Assembly: GCA_016285075.1 (NCBI GenBank)
Contig: JAEEQB010000032.1
Coordinates: 1 to 51,070, forward strand
DNA length: 51,070 nucleotides
From: Prevotella sp.
GTDB taxonomy: Bacteria > Bacteroidota > Bacteroidia > Bacteroidales > Bacteroidaceae
Reading direction: 5' to 3'
A model generated the notes under the pieces. The model made no database searches and was not told the DNA's origin. It was given only the letters and a program-made list of their open reading frames with translations. A program made the translations under genes and the position numbers. Positions 1 through 7,358 of this stretch are shown here, piece after piece. The stretch's first letter is position 1, and the number at the start of each line of letters is the position of its first letter.

Positions 1-1
1 T

Positions 2-112
2 AAAGAAGAGTTCTTTGCCCGTGTGGATAAGGCAGAGAAAGAGATTGCTGAGGGTAAAGGTGTCACATTTACGAATAAAGACGACATGAACGCTTGGCTA
101 AATTCGCTCTGA
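2..112 (+). CDS. Antitoxin-like protein, C-terminal fragment
   Basis: The reading frame enters from outside the window and gives 36 residues ending in TGA: a charged helix (FFARVDKAEKEIAEG), then VTFTNKDDMNAWLNSL. This short amphipathic end resembles small Bacteroidales antitoxins of type II toxin-antitoxin pairs, but too little is visible to name the family. Its stop overlaps an ATG (ATGA), the usual coupling of an antitoxin to its toxin. The toxin-side frame dies after a few codons in a palindromic repeat, so the antitoxin may be an orphan. The antitoxin role is inferred; the frame and overlap are seen. Confidence 0.5.
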   Translation, partial: KEEFFARVDKAEKEIAEGKGVTFTNKDDMNAWLNSL

Positions 113-156
113 TGAAATACGCTATTATAGAATCAAGGGGACAGGTTTTTGGATGA
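112..156 (+). pseudogene. Possible toxin gene start cut off by a repeat
   Basis: An ATG overlaps the preceding stop as ATGA and reads MKYAIIE. From about position 130 it runs into a REP-like palindrome and stops at TGA 154-156. The first residues resemble starts of YoeB/RelE-type toxins, but seven residues cannot prove this. No continuation appears beyond the palindrome, where the 3' end of ackA begins on the other strand. The rest of the gene was therefore lost rather than merely interrupted, or there was never a gene here. Confidence 0.35.
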
Positions 157-249
157 ATCAGGGGGACAGGTTTTTGAAGTGAATTCCCCGAATTCATTCA
201 AAAACCTGTCCCCCTGATTCATCCAAAAACCTGTCCCCTTGATTCTATA
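126..249. repeat. REPIN-like palindrome A (two units per arm)
   Basis: Arms at 126-186 and 190-249 are reverse complements except for one extra G in the left arm (GAAGTGAATTC against GAATGAATTC). The loop is CCC at 187-189. Each arm holds two tandem units with the core GGGGACAGGTTTTTG: the outer begins AATCAAGGGG and the inner AATCAGGGGG. It sits between converging genes, and its right end contains the ackA stop codon. Related copies are at 1470, 2714, 22509 and 25074. This fits REP/REPIN elements moved by Y1 (RAYT) transposases, although none is in the window. Confidence 0.85.
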
Positions 250-1435
250 GCAGATTCATGGTGTCGGTGGCAATCATCAGCTCCTCATCGGTAGGAATGA
301 CCACAACCTTCACCTTCGAGTCATCGGCAGAGATGACAGCCTCCTCCCCGCGCACCTTGTTCTTCTCCTCGTCGAACTTGATGCCCAGGAACTCCAGGTT
401 CTTACACACCTCTGAGCGCATGCTCACCTGGTTTTCGCCCACGCCGGCGGTGAACACCACCACGTCGAGACCGCCCATGGCAGCAGCATAGGCACCGATA
501 TACTTCTTGATGCGATAGAAATACATGTCCTGAGCCAGCTTGGCGCGCTTGTCACCGTTCTTCGCGGCATTCTCCACGTCGCGCATGTCGCTGGAACCGC
601 CTGTCAGACCTGCCACGCCGCTCTTCTTGTTGAGCAGGTTCGACATGCCGTCGGCATCCAGGCCGAGCTTCTTCTCGATAAACGTCACTGCGCCGCCGTC
701 GATGTCGCCGGCACGCGTTCCCATCACCAGTCCTTCCAACGGTGTAAGGCCCATGGAGGTGTCGATACACTTGCCGTCCACCACGGCTGCAATGGAACCA
801 CCATTGCCGACGTGGCAGGTCACCATCTTCGTACCCTCGGCAGGTATGCCCAGGAACTCACAGGCACGGGCCGACACATAGCGGTGGCTGGTGCCATGGA
901 AGCCATAGCGACGGATGCCGTACTTCTCGTACAGCTCGTAGGGAATGGCATACATAAAGGCCTTCGGCGGCATGGTCTGGTGGAACGCGGTGTCGAACAC
1001 ACCTACCTGGGGCAGGCCGGGCATCAGCTCCTTCACGGCATTCACACCTTTCAGGTTGGCGGGGTTGTGCAGCGGAGCCAGGTCCGAGCATTTCTCAAAC
1101 TCTTTCAGCACCTCGTCGGTGAGGATGACGGACTTGTTGAACTTCTCGCCGCCATGCACCATCCGATGACCCACGGCGTCTATCTCGTCAAGGCTCTTGA
1201 TCACACCAATCTCAGGGTCGGTCAGCAGGGAGAAGATGAACTTCACACCCTCGGTGTGCTCAGGTATGTCGTGCATGATCTGCTTCTTCTCACCGTTAGC
1301 CAGCTTTACCTTCACAAACGAGCCGTCCAAGCCCACACGCTCGGCACCGCCACTGGTCATCACACTCTTGTCGTCCATGTTGTACAGTGCGTACTTGATA
1401 GAGGACGAACCACAGTTTAAAACTAAAATCTTCAT
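245..1435 (-). CDS. ackA: Acetate kinase
   Basis: Cytoplasmic enzyme converting acetyl phosphate and ADP to acetate and ATP, the last step of the Pta-AckA route. At 396 residues it has the family's usual length and is complete. Signatures are the N-terminal phosphate-binding LVLNCGSSSIKY, PLHNPANL, GFHGTSHRYVS (catalytic His), CHVGNGGSI, the MGTRAGDIDGG loop and the C-terminal FTAGVGENQ. It lies 103 bp downstream of pta on the same strand, with palindrome B in the gap. Its TAG stop lies inside the end of palindrome A. No separate promoter was recognised, so co-transcription with pta is likely. Confidence 0.97.
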   Translation of the reverse strand: MKILVLNCGSSSIKYALYNMDDKSVMTSGGAERVGLDGSFVKVKLANGEKKQIMHDIPEHTEGVKFIFSLLTDPEIGVIKSLDEIDAVGHRMVHGGEKFNKSVILTDEVLKEFEKCSDLAPLHNPANLKGVNAVKELMPGLPQVGVFDTAFHQTMPPKAFMYAIPYELYEKYGIRRYGFHGTSHRYVSARACEFLGIPAEGTKMVTCHVGNGGSIAAVVDGKCIDTSMGLTPLEGLVMGTRAGDIDGGAVTFIEKKLGLDADGMSNLLNKKSGVAGLTGGSSDMRDVENAAKNGDKRAKLAQDMYFYRIKKYIGAYAAAMGGLDVVVFTAGVGENQVSMRSEVCKNLEFLGIKFDEEKNKVRGEEAVISADDSKVKVVVIPTDEELMIATDTMNLL

Positions 1436-1469
1436 TTCTCGAACATATTATATATAAGGAAACCGAATG

Positions 1470-1535
1470 GAATCAAGGGGACAGGTTCTTGAAGTGAATT
1501 CACCGAATTCATTCAAAAACCTGTCCCCTTGATTC
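1470..1535. repeat. REPIN-like palindrome B between pta and ackA
   Basis: A single unit per arm (1470-1501 and 1505-1535) with loop ACC. The left arm carries AATCAAGGGGACAGGTTCTT and the right arm the complement with TTTTT, giving one mismatch plus the same bulged G as in palindrome A. It starts three bases after the pta stop, so the pta-ackA message should carry a roughly 31-bp stem between the two reading frames. No U-tract follows, so it is not a standard terminator. It could protect the pta part from 3' decay or alter the pta:ackA ratio. Confidence 0.85.
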
Positions 1536-1538
1536 TTT

Positions 1539-2549
1539 TTATTTCTTAGCGTCCATAGCCTGGCAGGCCGTGATGGCGATCATATAGTAGATGTCATCCA
1601 CCGAGCAGCCGCGTGACAGGTCGTTCACCGGACGTGCAATGCCCTGGAGCACCGGACCGATGGCAATGGCATCGCCCAGGCGCTGCACCATCTTATAGGC
1701 AATATTGCCCACCTCGAGGTTCGGGAACACCAGCACGTTGGCCTTGCCGGCAATGTCCGATCCGGGAGCCTTCTTTGCACCCACTGACGGAACGAGGGCG
1801 GCATCGGCCTGCAGCTCACCGTCAATCTTCAGCGTCGGGTCGAGTTCCTTTGCCAGACGGGTGGCCTCAATCACCTTGTCGCACACCTCGTGCTTGGCAG
1901 AGCCCTTTGTCGAGAAACTCAGCATGGCCACACGGGGATCTTCGAATCCTGCCACCGCACGCGCCATCTGGGCCGTGCAGACAGCTATCTGCGACAGCTG
2001 GGCGGCGTCGGGCATGGGAGTGACAGCCACGTCGGCAACCACCAGCACGCCGTTCTCGCCATATTGCTTCTGCTTCGAGATCAGCAGCAGGCCGCCGCTG
2101 ACACAGGTGATGCCGGGCTGGCACTTGATGATCTGCAGGGCTGGACGCAGGGTGTCGCCAGTGGTCGACAGGGCACCGCTGATCTGGCCGTCGGCACCCT
2201 CGGTCTTGATGATCATACAACCGTAGTAGAGCGGGTTCTTCACCAGTTCGCGGGCCTGCTCAATGGTCATGCCCTTGCTCTTGCGCAGCTCGGCCAGCTT
2301 CTCGGCATATTCCTCAGCCTTCGGCGAGGTCAGCGGGTCAATGATGGTGGCCTTTCCGATGTTCTGCAGACCCCACTCGGCAGCGAGCCTGTTGATCTCG
2401 TCCACATTACCCAGCAGGATGATGTCTGCCAGTTCATCAGCCAGAGCCTTGTCGGCTGCACGAAGTGTACGCTCCTCGGTTGCCTCGGGGAGCACAATGC
2501 GCTGCTTGTTCGACTGAGCACGCGCAACAATTTGACTTAAAAGATCCAT
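1539..2549 (-). CDS. pta: Phosphate acetyltransferase
   Basis: Transfers acetyl between CoA and phosphate, giving acetyl phosphate for AckA. The protein is 336 residues, the short class made only of the PTA_PTB catalytic domain and lacking the N-terminal regulatory domains of the long enterobacterial form. It begins MDLLSQIVARAQSNKQRIVL. Family signatures are PEATEERTLRAA, GALSTTGDTLRPALQIIK, DAAQLSQIAV, FSTKGSAKHE and GPVLQGIARPVNDLSRG near the end. The pairing with ackA on the same strand supports the call. A promoter and leader stem-loop lie upstream at 2616-2644. Confidence 0.96.
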   Translation of the reverse strand: MDLLSQIVARAQSNKQRIVLPEATEERTLRAADKALADELADIILLGNVDEINRLAAEWGLQNIGKATIIDPLTSPKAEEYAEKLAELRKSKGMTIEQARELVKNPLYYGCMIIKTEGADGQISGALSTTGDTLRPALQIIKCQPGITCVSGGLLLISKQKQYGENGVLVVADVAVTPMPDAAQLSQIAVCTAQMARAVAGFEDPRVAMLSFSTKGSAKHEVCDKVIEATRLAKELDPTLKIDGELQADAALVPSVGAKKAPGSDIAGKANVLVFPNLEVGNIAYKMVQRLGDAIAIGPVLQGIARPVNDLSRGCSVDDIYYMIAITACQAMDAKK

Positions 2550-2615
2550 AGTTTGTTTTTTTTATATCATTAAAAAGTTATTCGCACAAAGCGTCTTCCA
2601 TCCCGCCTCCTGACA

Positions 2616-2644
2616 GCAGTCTGACGGAACAGACTGCAAAAGTA
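2616..2644 (-). promoter_or_regulatory. pta promoter -7 box with adjoining stem-loop
   Basis: On the minus strand TACTTTTG (2644-2637) matches the Bacteroidetes -7 box TAnnTTTG. A clear TTTG at the -33 position is missing. Directly following it are GCAGTCTG and CAGACTGC (2637-2630 and 2623-2616), an 8-bp inverted repeat with a 6-base loop lying over the expected transcription start. It could be an operator or a 5' stabilising stem. The following ~65-base leader to the pta ATG contains no reading frame that I can support. Confidence 0.55.
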
Positions 2645-2713
2645 ATAAAAATAATCCGAAAACCCACCTTACCTGCTTTCTTTTATATCTTTTTTACGTT
2701 TGGAGAACCTCAG

Positions 2714-2731
2714 GAATCAAGGGGCCAGGTT
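2714..2731. repeat. REP half-site C inside the GH127 stop region
   Basis: GAATCAAGGGGCCAGGTT matches the outer half of the palindromic units with one change (GGGGACAGG to GGGGCCAGG). There is no opposing arm. On the minus strand it supplies the last GH127 codons, AAC CTG GCC CCT TGA (Asn-Leu-Ala-Pro-stop), so the end of that protein is written in repeat sequence. Confidence 0.6.
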
Positions 2732-4858
2732 CAGCCACAGGGACATGTCCTGATAGCCACGGTTGTCCCAGGCATAATAAGGTATAAGCCGAATCCTGAC
2801 TTTCTTGGCAGGTTGTGAGGAGACTTCACGATAGAGTGTGTGGTTGTCCCATTTTTGATTGCCGTACAGGCAGGCTTCGCCCTCGAGAGCCGTAAAGGAA
2901 TGGCCGGCAATTTCCATCCTGACCTCCTTCAGTTGAATGTCGGCAGGGATGGCTATGTCGCTGATGCGGTGACCGCCCTCGATGTCCTGTCCTTCCAGAC
3001 AATAGACAATGGGTCCGCGCTTGACTGCCACCTGGTTCCTGGCTTCCTCGACAAGGGGGTTGGCCTCGATCAGTCGGGGACGCATCTTGAAGTCGGCCAC
3101 GATGACATCTCCTTTCTTGAACTTGCGGTTCACGATGCCCGAGGGATGGTGGCCCAGGTCCTCGCCATTGACGGAGATGGTGTATTCGTCGCACCAGTCG
3201 GGTATGTGCAGAATCACCGACTGGCAGTCTTTCACCTTCTTGAACGTCAGCGTCACCTTTCCGTCCCACGGATAGTCAGTGGTCTGTTCCACGACGAGGT
3301 CCTTGGTGGTAAGCGTGTTGTTGCCGTAGAGGTTCACCCACAGCGAAGAGCCTTTCTGGGCATAGGCATATTCCTGTGTCTGGCAGAGGGTGCGCGTGGT
3401 GTTGGGCGGGCAGCAGAAGCATGAGATGTAATGCTGGCGCTGCTTAGGCCATCGCATGGTATAGGGGAACTCGGCAGTGCGGCGCAGCGCCTCGGTGTAG
3501 AAATAGTCCTTGCCGTCGAGTGAGATGCCGGAAAGGATGCCGTTATACAGTTCGTTCTCGATGATGTCGACATACTTACTGTCGGCGGTGGTCTGGAACA
3601 TGCGCCATGAGAAGAGCAGCATGCCTATCTGGGCACAGATCTCGTTGTGGGCTGCCTCCTGTGGCAGCTGGAACTGTCGTCCGTAGGCCTGATGTATCTG
3701 CTGGATGCTGGGCTGGTCGTAGGTGGTGCCGTCGGGCGAGACTCCGTCGTAGAGTGCGCCGCAGCCTCCCATGATGTAGATCTTGTGTTGCACGATGTCG
3801 TCCCAGATGGCGGAGAGGTTCTTCATGAGCTGCTCTTCGCCTGTCTCGGCATACAGGTCGGCAACGCCGGCATAGAGGTAGTTGGCACGTACGGCGTGTC
3901 CCATCGCCTCGTACTGGTCGCGCAGCTTGTGGCGGTCCTGGTTGTGATCCTCGCCGTTGGTGACGGAGTCGCGGATGGCGATGAGCCCTTTGGCCAGGGT
4001 GAGATATTTCTCGTCGCCGGTCTCGCGGTACATCTCGGCAGCCCCCATGTAGTGAGAGGGACAGATGGCGTTCCGTGACAGCTCAGCCGCATCGTTGGTC
4101 AGGAAGTTGTAGAGGAAGTCGGCGGCTCTTCGTCCGCACTCGAAAAGGGTGGTCTTGCCAGTGGCGCGCTTATGGACAATGCCTGCTGTCATGAGATGTC
4201 CAAGGTTGTAGGTCTCGAAGTTCAGTCTCGAGGCAAAAGCTTTCTTGTGGTCGTTGCCTATCTCGATGCCTATATTGGTGTTGTCGCCGGAATGTGAGTC
4301 GATGCCGGCATTGCGTTCGCTGATGACCACCGGCGTATGGATATATCCGTCGTTACGCTGGGAAAGCCTTACCTGCTCGATGAACTTGTCCATCAGGGCG
4401 TCGAGTTTCGGGTCTTTGCTGATGGCATAGACGGTGGCGCAGGCTTCTAACCATTTGTACATGTCGCCGTCATGGAAAGGAGGGCCGTGATGCTTGCCTT
4501 GCACCGTGCCTGCTGCCACTTCGAAGTTGCGGAAGCCATTGCTGCCGTGGGCACCTTTCTCGTCGAGCGTCTCCCAAGGGGTGTCCCATGTGTTCCACAT
4601 ATCCCAGATGGTGGTGTGGCTCAACACATTGAAGCGGTCTCCCCAGAAGCCTCCTGTCCACTTGACGGCGCCCAGGGGGGTATTCTTCATTTTTGCCTGC
4701 TGGCTCAGGCCCATATCCGTCAGGCCTCTTTCCTGCGCCTGTGCAGGTAATGATAAGAATAAAAAGGTGAAAAGGTAAAAAAGCGAAATACTTGATACCT
4801 TCACAGTCTTGATGGCTATTGTCTCTTCGTTCATGTTTCTTATGCCTTGTTTTTCCAT
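2717..4858 (-). CDS. Secreted GH127-family glycosidase (beta-L-arabinofuranosidase-like)
   Basis: A GH127/DUF1680 enzyme; characterised members release beta-L-arabinofuranose or related sugars from plant glycans. Seen: a hydrophobic signal region ending PAQAQ; GAVKWTGGFWGDR at the domain start; FHDGDMYKWLEA; GGCGALYDG; NEICAQIG, which fits the Glu-x-Cys of the metal site; and CFCCPPN, the paired-Cys motif. Starts are possible at a GTG at 4879 (overlapping the upstream gene by 11 bases), ATG 4858 (used here) or ATG 4834; the last gives the most ordinary signal peptide. It follows the TIM-barrel/DUF3826 gene closely, so the two are probably co-transcribed. The exact sugar specificity cannot be read from sequence. 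Confidence 0.88.
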   Translation of the reverse strand: MEKQGIRNMNEETIAIKTVKVSSISLFYLFTFLFLSLPAQAQERGLTDMGLSQQAKMKNTPLGAVKWTGGFWGDRFNVLSHTTIWDMWNTWDTPWETLDEKGAHGSNGFRNFEVAAGTVQGKHHGPPFHDGDMYKWLEACATVYAISKDPKLDALMDKFIEQVRLSQRNDGYIHTPVVISERNAGIDSHSGDNTNIGIEIGNDHKKAFASRLNFETYNLGHLMTAGIVHKRATGKTTLFECGRRAADFLYNFLTNDAAELSRNAICPSHYMGAAEMYRETGDEKYLTLAKGLIAIRDSVTNGEDHNQDRHKLRDQYEAMGHAVRANYLYAGVADLYAETGEEQLMKNLSAIWDDIVQHKIYIMGGCGALYDGVSPDGTTYDQPSIQQIHQAYGRQFQLPQEAAHNEICAQIGMLLFSWRMFQTTADSKYVDIIENELYNGILSGISLDGKDYFYTEALRRTAEFPYTMRWPKQRQHYISCFCCPPNTTRTLCQTQEYAYAQKGSSLWVNLYGNNTLTTKDLVVEQTTDYPWDGKVTLTFKKVKDCQSVILHIPDWCDEYTISVNGEDLGHHPSGIVNRKFKKGDVIVADFKMRPRLIEANPLVEEARNQVAVKRGPIVYCLEGQDIEGGHRISDIAIPADIQLKEVRMEIAGHSFTALEGEACLYGNQKWDNHTLYREVSSQPAKKVRIRLIPYYAWDNRGYQDMSLWLNLAP

Positions 4859-4868
4859 ATAACACTTC

Positions 4869-6326
4869 TCACAGTTCACCTCCTCTTGCCTTTACGCGCT
4901 TGTACCATTCCTCGCGTTCCTTGGTCAGGTCGTAGCCACGCTTTGCCAGGTAGTTGTTGATGCGGCCCTTGTATTTGCCGAACACTTCATGTTTCTTCTT
5001 GGAGCTTTCCGCGTCGATGGCCAGCTCGCGGGCTTCTATGAGCCAGGTCATGATCTGCTGCTTCTCCTCGTCCTTCAGCGTAGGAATCATGTCGCACTGA
5101 GCGTCATAGGTGACCTTCACCACGTTGAAGGTCATCACATCCTTTACCTTTTCCACCTCTGCCGGTTTCAGATACATCGACAGGTTGGCCAGGAATCCGA
5201 AATGCGAACGGTAGAGCTTGGAGTCGCATTGTGCCTCAGCCAGTCTCTTGTCGGTCTTCTTGACGGAGTCGCGCTCAGCATAGATGTCGTTCAGCTGGAA
5301 ATAGCGGTTGCTGATGATGTTCAGCACGTTCTGTCCCAAGGGCGTCCAGGTGATGCCCAGCTCGTCGGTTGCTTTCCGCGAACGTTCCAAGATGGTCTTC
5401 ACGTAGTCGGCATCGCGGCCGGCGCTGTCAAGCCTGACCTCGGCCTCGGGATAGGAGTTGAATATCTCTTTCAGGAAATGGACGTTGGCGCCGTAGTTCA
5501 TCTTGACGTTCCTCACCATTTTTACGTCACGGCTGCGTTCCACGAAAAGCCATCCCTTCCAACCCATCTCGTCGAGGGTCTTCTTGATGAGCGGCACGTT
5601 GAGGGTAGAGTCGTTCCGCAGCCACACCCTGTCGGTGTTGGAGGCATGGATGGCGCAGATGTTCCTGGCACCGAGCCTCTTCATGTCGCTGGCAATGTCC
5701 CATCCGTTTTCCGAAATGGTCTGCCACTTATAGAAGATGGCGATGCCTTCGCTGCCGATGTCCTTCAGCAGTCGCAGGTTTCCCTTCGCATCGAGTGGGG
5801 TGTCGATGCCAACCCGTTTCCCGCGAGCCTTGGCAGCCTCACCGATGTCGTGCAGGCGTTTGACGACGGCACTGCGTTTCGCCTTGTCGGTTGTCCAGTC
5901 GTTGCCACAGCCTCCGAGAGGGAGGAAGGCCGTCTTTACACCTCCCATCCTGTCCATTGTGTTGAAACAGTCCTCGGCGAGGGCGAGGTAATTGTCCCGT
6001 TTCGTCAGGTCTTGGGCATAGAATCCGCTCATGGCCACTGCTCCCACCTGGATGCCGAGGCTGTCGGCAGTATGTTTGAAGTGGGCTGCCTCCTGCGGAT
6101 CGCGCAGCTTGTTGTCGAACAGCTCCCGCTGTCCGAGTCCGCCCATGTCCAATTCAATACCGTCGCATCCCAGCTGGCGTGCCAGGTTAAACGCTCCCAG
6201 TTTCTGTCGTTTGAGTATCATCCAATCGCACACACCCACCTGATAGCGCTGCTGTGCCATCACTGTTTCCGGTATCAGCAGTCCTGCCAACACCCATAGA
6301 ACAAAAATCCTTAATACCTTTTCCAT
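4869..6326 (-). CDS. Exported sugar isomerase/epimerase-like TIM barrel with C-terminal DUF3826
   Basis: The N-terminal half (about residues 25-290) reads as an AP endonuclease-2/xylose-isomerase-like TIM barrel: QVGVCDWMILKR, CDGIELDMGGLGQRE, VGIDTPLD, NICAIHASNTD and LFVERSRD. The second half, from about FNSYPEAEVRLD, matches the Bacteroidetes DUF3826 type, including SNRYFQLNDIYAERD and HFGFLANLSMYL. I chose ATG 6326 because MEKVLRIFVLWVLAG...TVMAQ is a clean signal peptide; an upstream in-frame ATG at 6398 adds 24 unlikely residues. Substrate unknown; linkage to GH127 points to periplasmic sugar processing. The fusion could be one bifunctional protein or an enzyme with a binding domain. 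Confidence 0.8.
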   Translation of the reverse strand: MEKVLRIFVLWVLAGLLIPETVMAQQRYQVGVCDWMILKRQKLGAFNLARQLGCDGIELDMGGLGQRELFDNKLRDPQEAAHFKHTADSLGIQVGAVAMSGFYAQDLTKRDNYLALAEDCFNTMDRMGGVKTAFLPLGGCGNDWTTDKAKRSAVVKRLHDIGEAAKARGKRVGIDTPLDAKGNLRLLKDIGSEGIAIFYKWQTISENGWDIASDMKRLGARNICAIHASNTDRVWLRNDSTLNVPLIKKTLDEMGWKGWLFVERSRDVKMVRNVKMNYGANVHFLKEIFNSYPEAEVRLDSAGRDADYVKTILERSRKATDELGITWTPLGQNVLNIISNRYFQLNDIYAERDSVKKTDKRLAEAQCDSKLYRSHFGFLANLSMYLKPAEVEKVKDVMTFNVVKVTYDAQCDMIPTLKDEEKQQIMTWLIEARELAIDAESSKKKHEVFGKYKGRINNYLAKRGYDLTKEREEWYKRVKARGGEL

Positions 6327-6447
6327 ATATATGATAGACGTATGAAAACTGCCTTTGTACTGACAGTTTTTGGCTGTAGCAGGCATGTTTTTTCTCACTG
6401 CAATGCACTTTTTTGCTCAAATTGTTCGGTTTTCAAAAGATTTGTGT

Positions 6448-6455
6448 TACTTTTG
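6448..6455 (+). promoter_or_regulatory. glsA promoter -7 box
   Basis: TACTTTTG matches TAnnTTTG, 28 bases before the glsA ATG. The nearest -33-like element, ATTG at 6421-6424, is 23 bp away, slightly too far. In the divergent 6327-6483 region I found no equally good match facing the minus-strand gene. Confidence 0.55.
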
Positions 6456-6483
6456 CACGTTGTTAGCGAATAAAAGTAGAAAA

Positions 6484-7308
6484 ATGGCAACCGTTACGGA
6501 GAAAACCATCGATATTGACAGCATCATCAAGTCAAAGCTGGGTTCAAAAGCCCGTTGGATACCAGGACCACTGGTGTCGTGGCTGAAGCATATCGTTCAT
6601 CAGGACAGGGTGAATGCCTTCCTTTGGGAGTCACGCGACAAAGAAGGAACCCCCTGGCTGGAGGAGTGTGTTCGCTATCTTGACATGACCTTGGAACTGG
6701 AAGGCGAGGAGAACCTGCCTCCGAAAGACGATGGTCGGCTCTACACTTTCGTTTCCAATCATCCTTTGGGAGGAGAAGACGGCGTTGCCTTGGGAGCCAT
6801 TATCGGTCGGCGCTACGACAGCCGTTTCCGTTACCTGGTGAACGACCTGCTGATGAATCTGCCTGGACTGGCACCCGTCTGCATCCCCATCAACAAGACC
6901 GGCAAGCAGAGCCGTGACTTCCCGCAGATGGTGAAGGCCGGCTTCGAGAGTCAGAACCACATGCTCATGTTCCCGGCCGGTCTCTGTTCCCGCCGCAAGA
7001 ATGGGGTGATACGTGACATCCCCTGGACAAAGACATTCATCTCCAAAAGTGTGGAGTACCAGCGTGACGTCGTGCCCATTCACTTCAGTGGCCAGAACTC
7101 CAATTTCTTCTATCGGCTGGCCAATTTCTCTGACCGTTTCTTGCCGTTCAACCTTGCCATGCTGTTCCTGGTCGACGAGATGTACAAGAACGTCCACAAG
7201 ACATTCCATGTGAGTTTCGGCAAGCCCATACCCTGGCAGACCTTCGACAAGAGCAAGACGCCTGCTGAGTGGGCGCAATGGGTGAAGGATCGCGTCTATG
7301 AACTTTAA
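6484..7308 (+). CDS. glsA: PlsC-like O-acyltransferase, probable glycine-lipid synthesis (GlsA-like)
   Basis: A 274-residue 1-acylglycerol-3-phosphate acyltransferase-type protein. The acceptor motif reads SNHPLGGEDG (His about residue 93), the Bacteroidetes variant of NHX4D. LAPVCIPINKTGKQSR and LMFPAGLCSRR follow as the later PlsC blocks. In Bacteroides, GlsA O-acylates the N-acyl-glycine made by GlsB. Here the O-acyltransferase lies directly before the N-acyltransferase, the same order as the domains in fused OlsF-type ornithine-lipid enzymes. I chose ATG 6484 because an upstream in-frame ATG at 6370 precedes the promoter. Family is firm; substrate is inferred from the pairing. Confidence 0.75.
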   Translation: MATVTEKTIDIDSIIKSKLGSKARWIPGPLVSWLKHIVHQDRVNAFLWESRDKEGTPWLEECVRYLDMTLELEGEENLPPKDDGRLYTFVSNHPLGGEDGVALGAIIGRRYDSRFRYLVNDLLMNLPGLAPVCIPINKTGKQSRDFPQMVKAGFESQNHMLMFPAGLCSRRKNGVIRDIPWTKTFISKSVEYQRDVVPIHFSGQNSNFFYRLANFSDRFLPFNLAMLFLVDEMYKNVHKTFHVSFGKPIPWQTFDKSKTPAEWAQWVKDRVYEL

Positions 7309-7358
7309 AACTGTCATATCACATATAGCCCCAAAACTACAAATACCTACAATAAAGC

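Noticed and set aside
2717..4879. GTG at 4879 as the GH127 start, overlapping the upstream gene
   Set aside because: It adds a cysteine-containing stretch before a normal signal peptide, and ATG codons at 4858 and 4834 are more plausible; kept only as an alternative.
6860..6890. A sigma-54 -24/-12 promoter (TGGCAC followed by TGC)
   Set aside because: It lies inside the glsA coding region, the -12 element is poor and the spacing is wrong.
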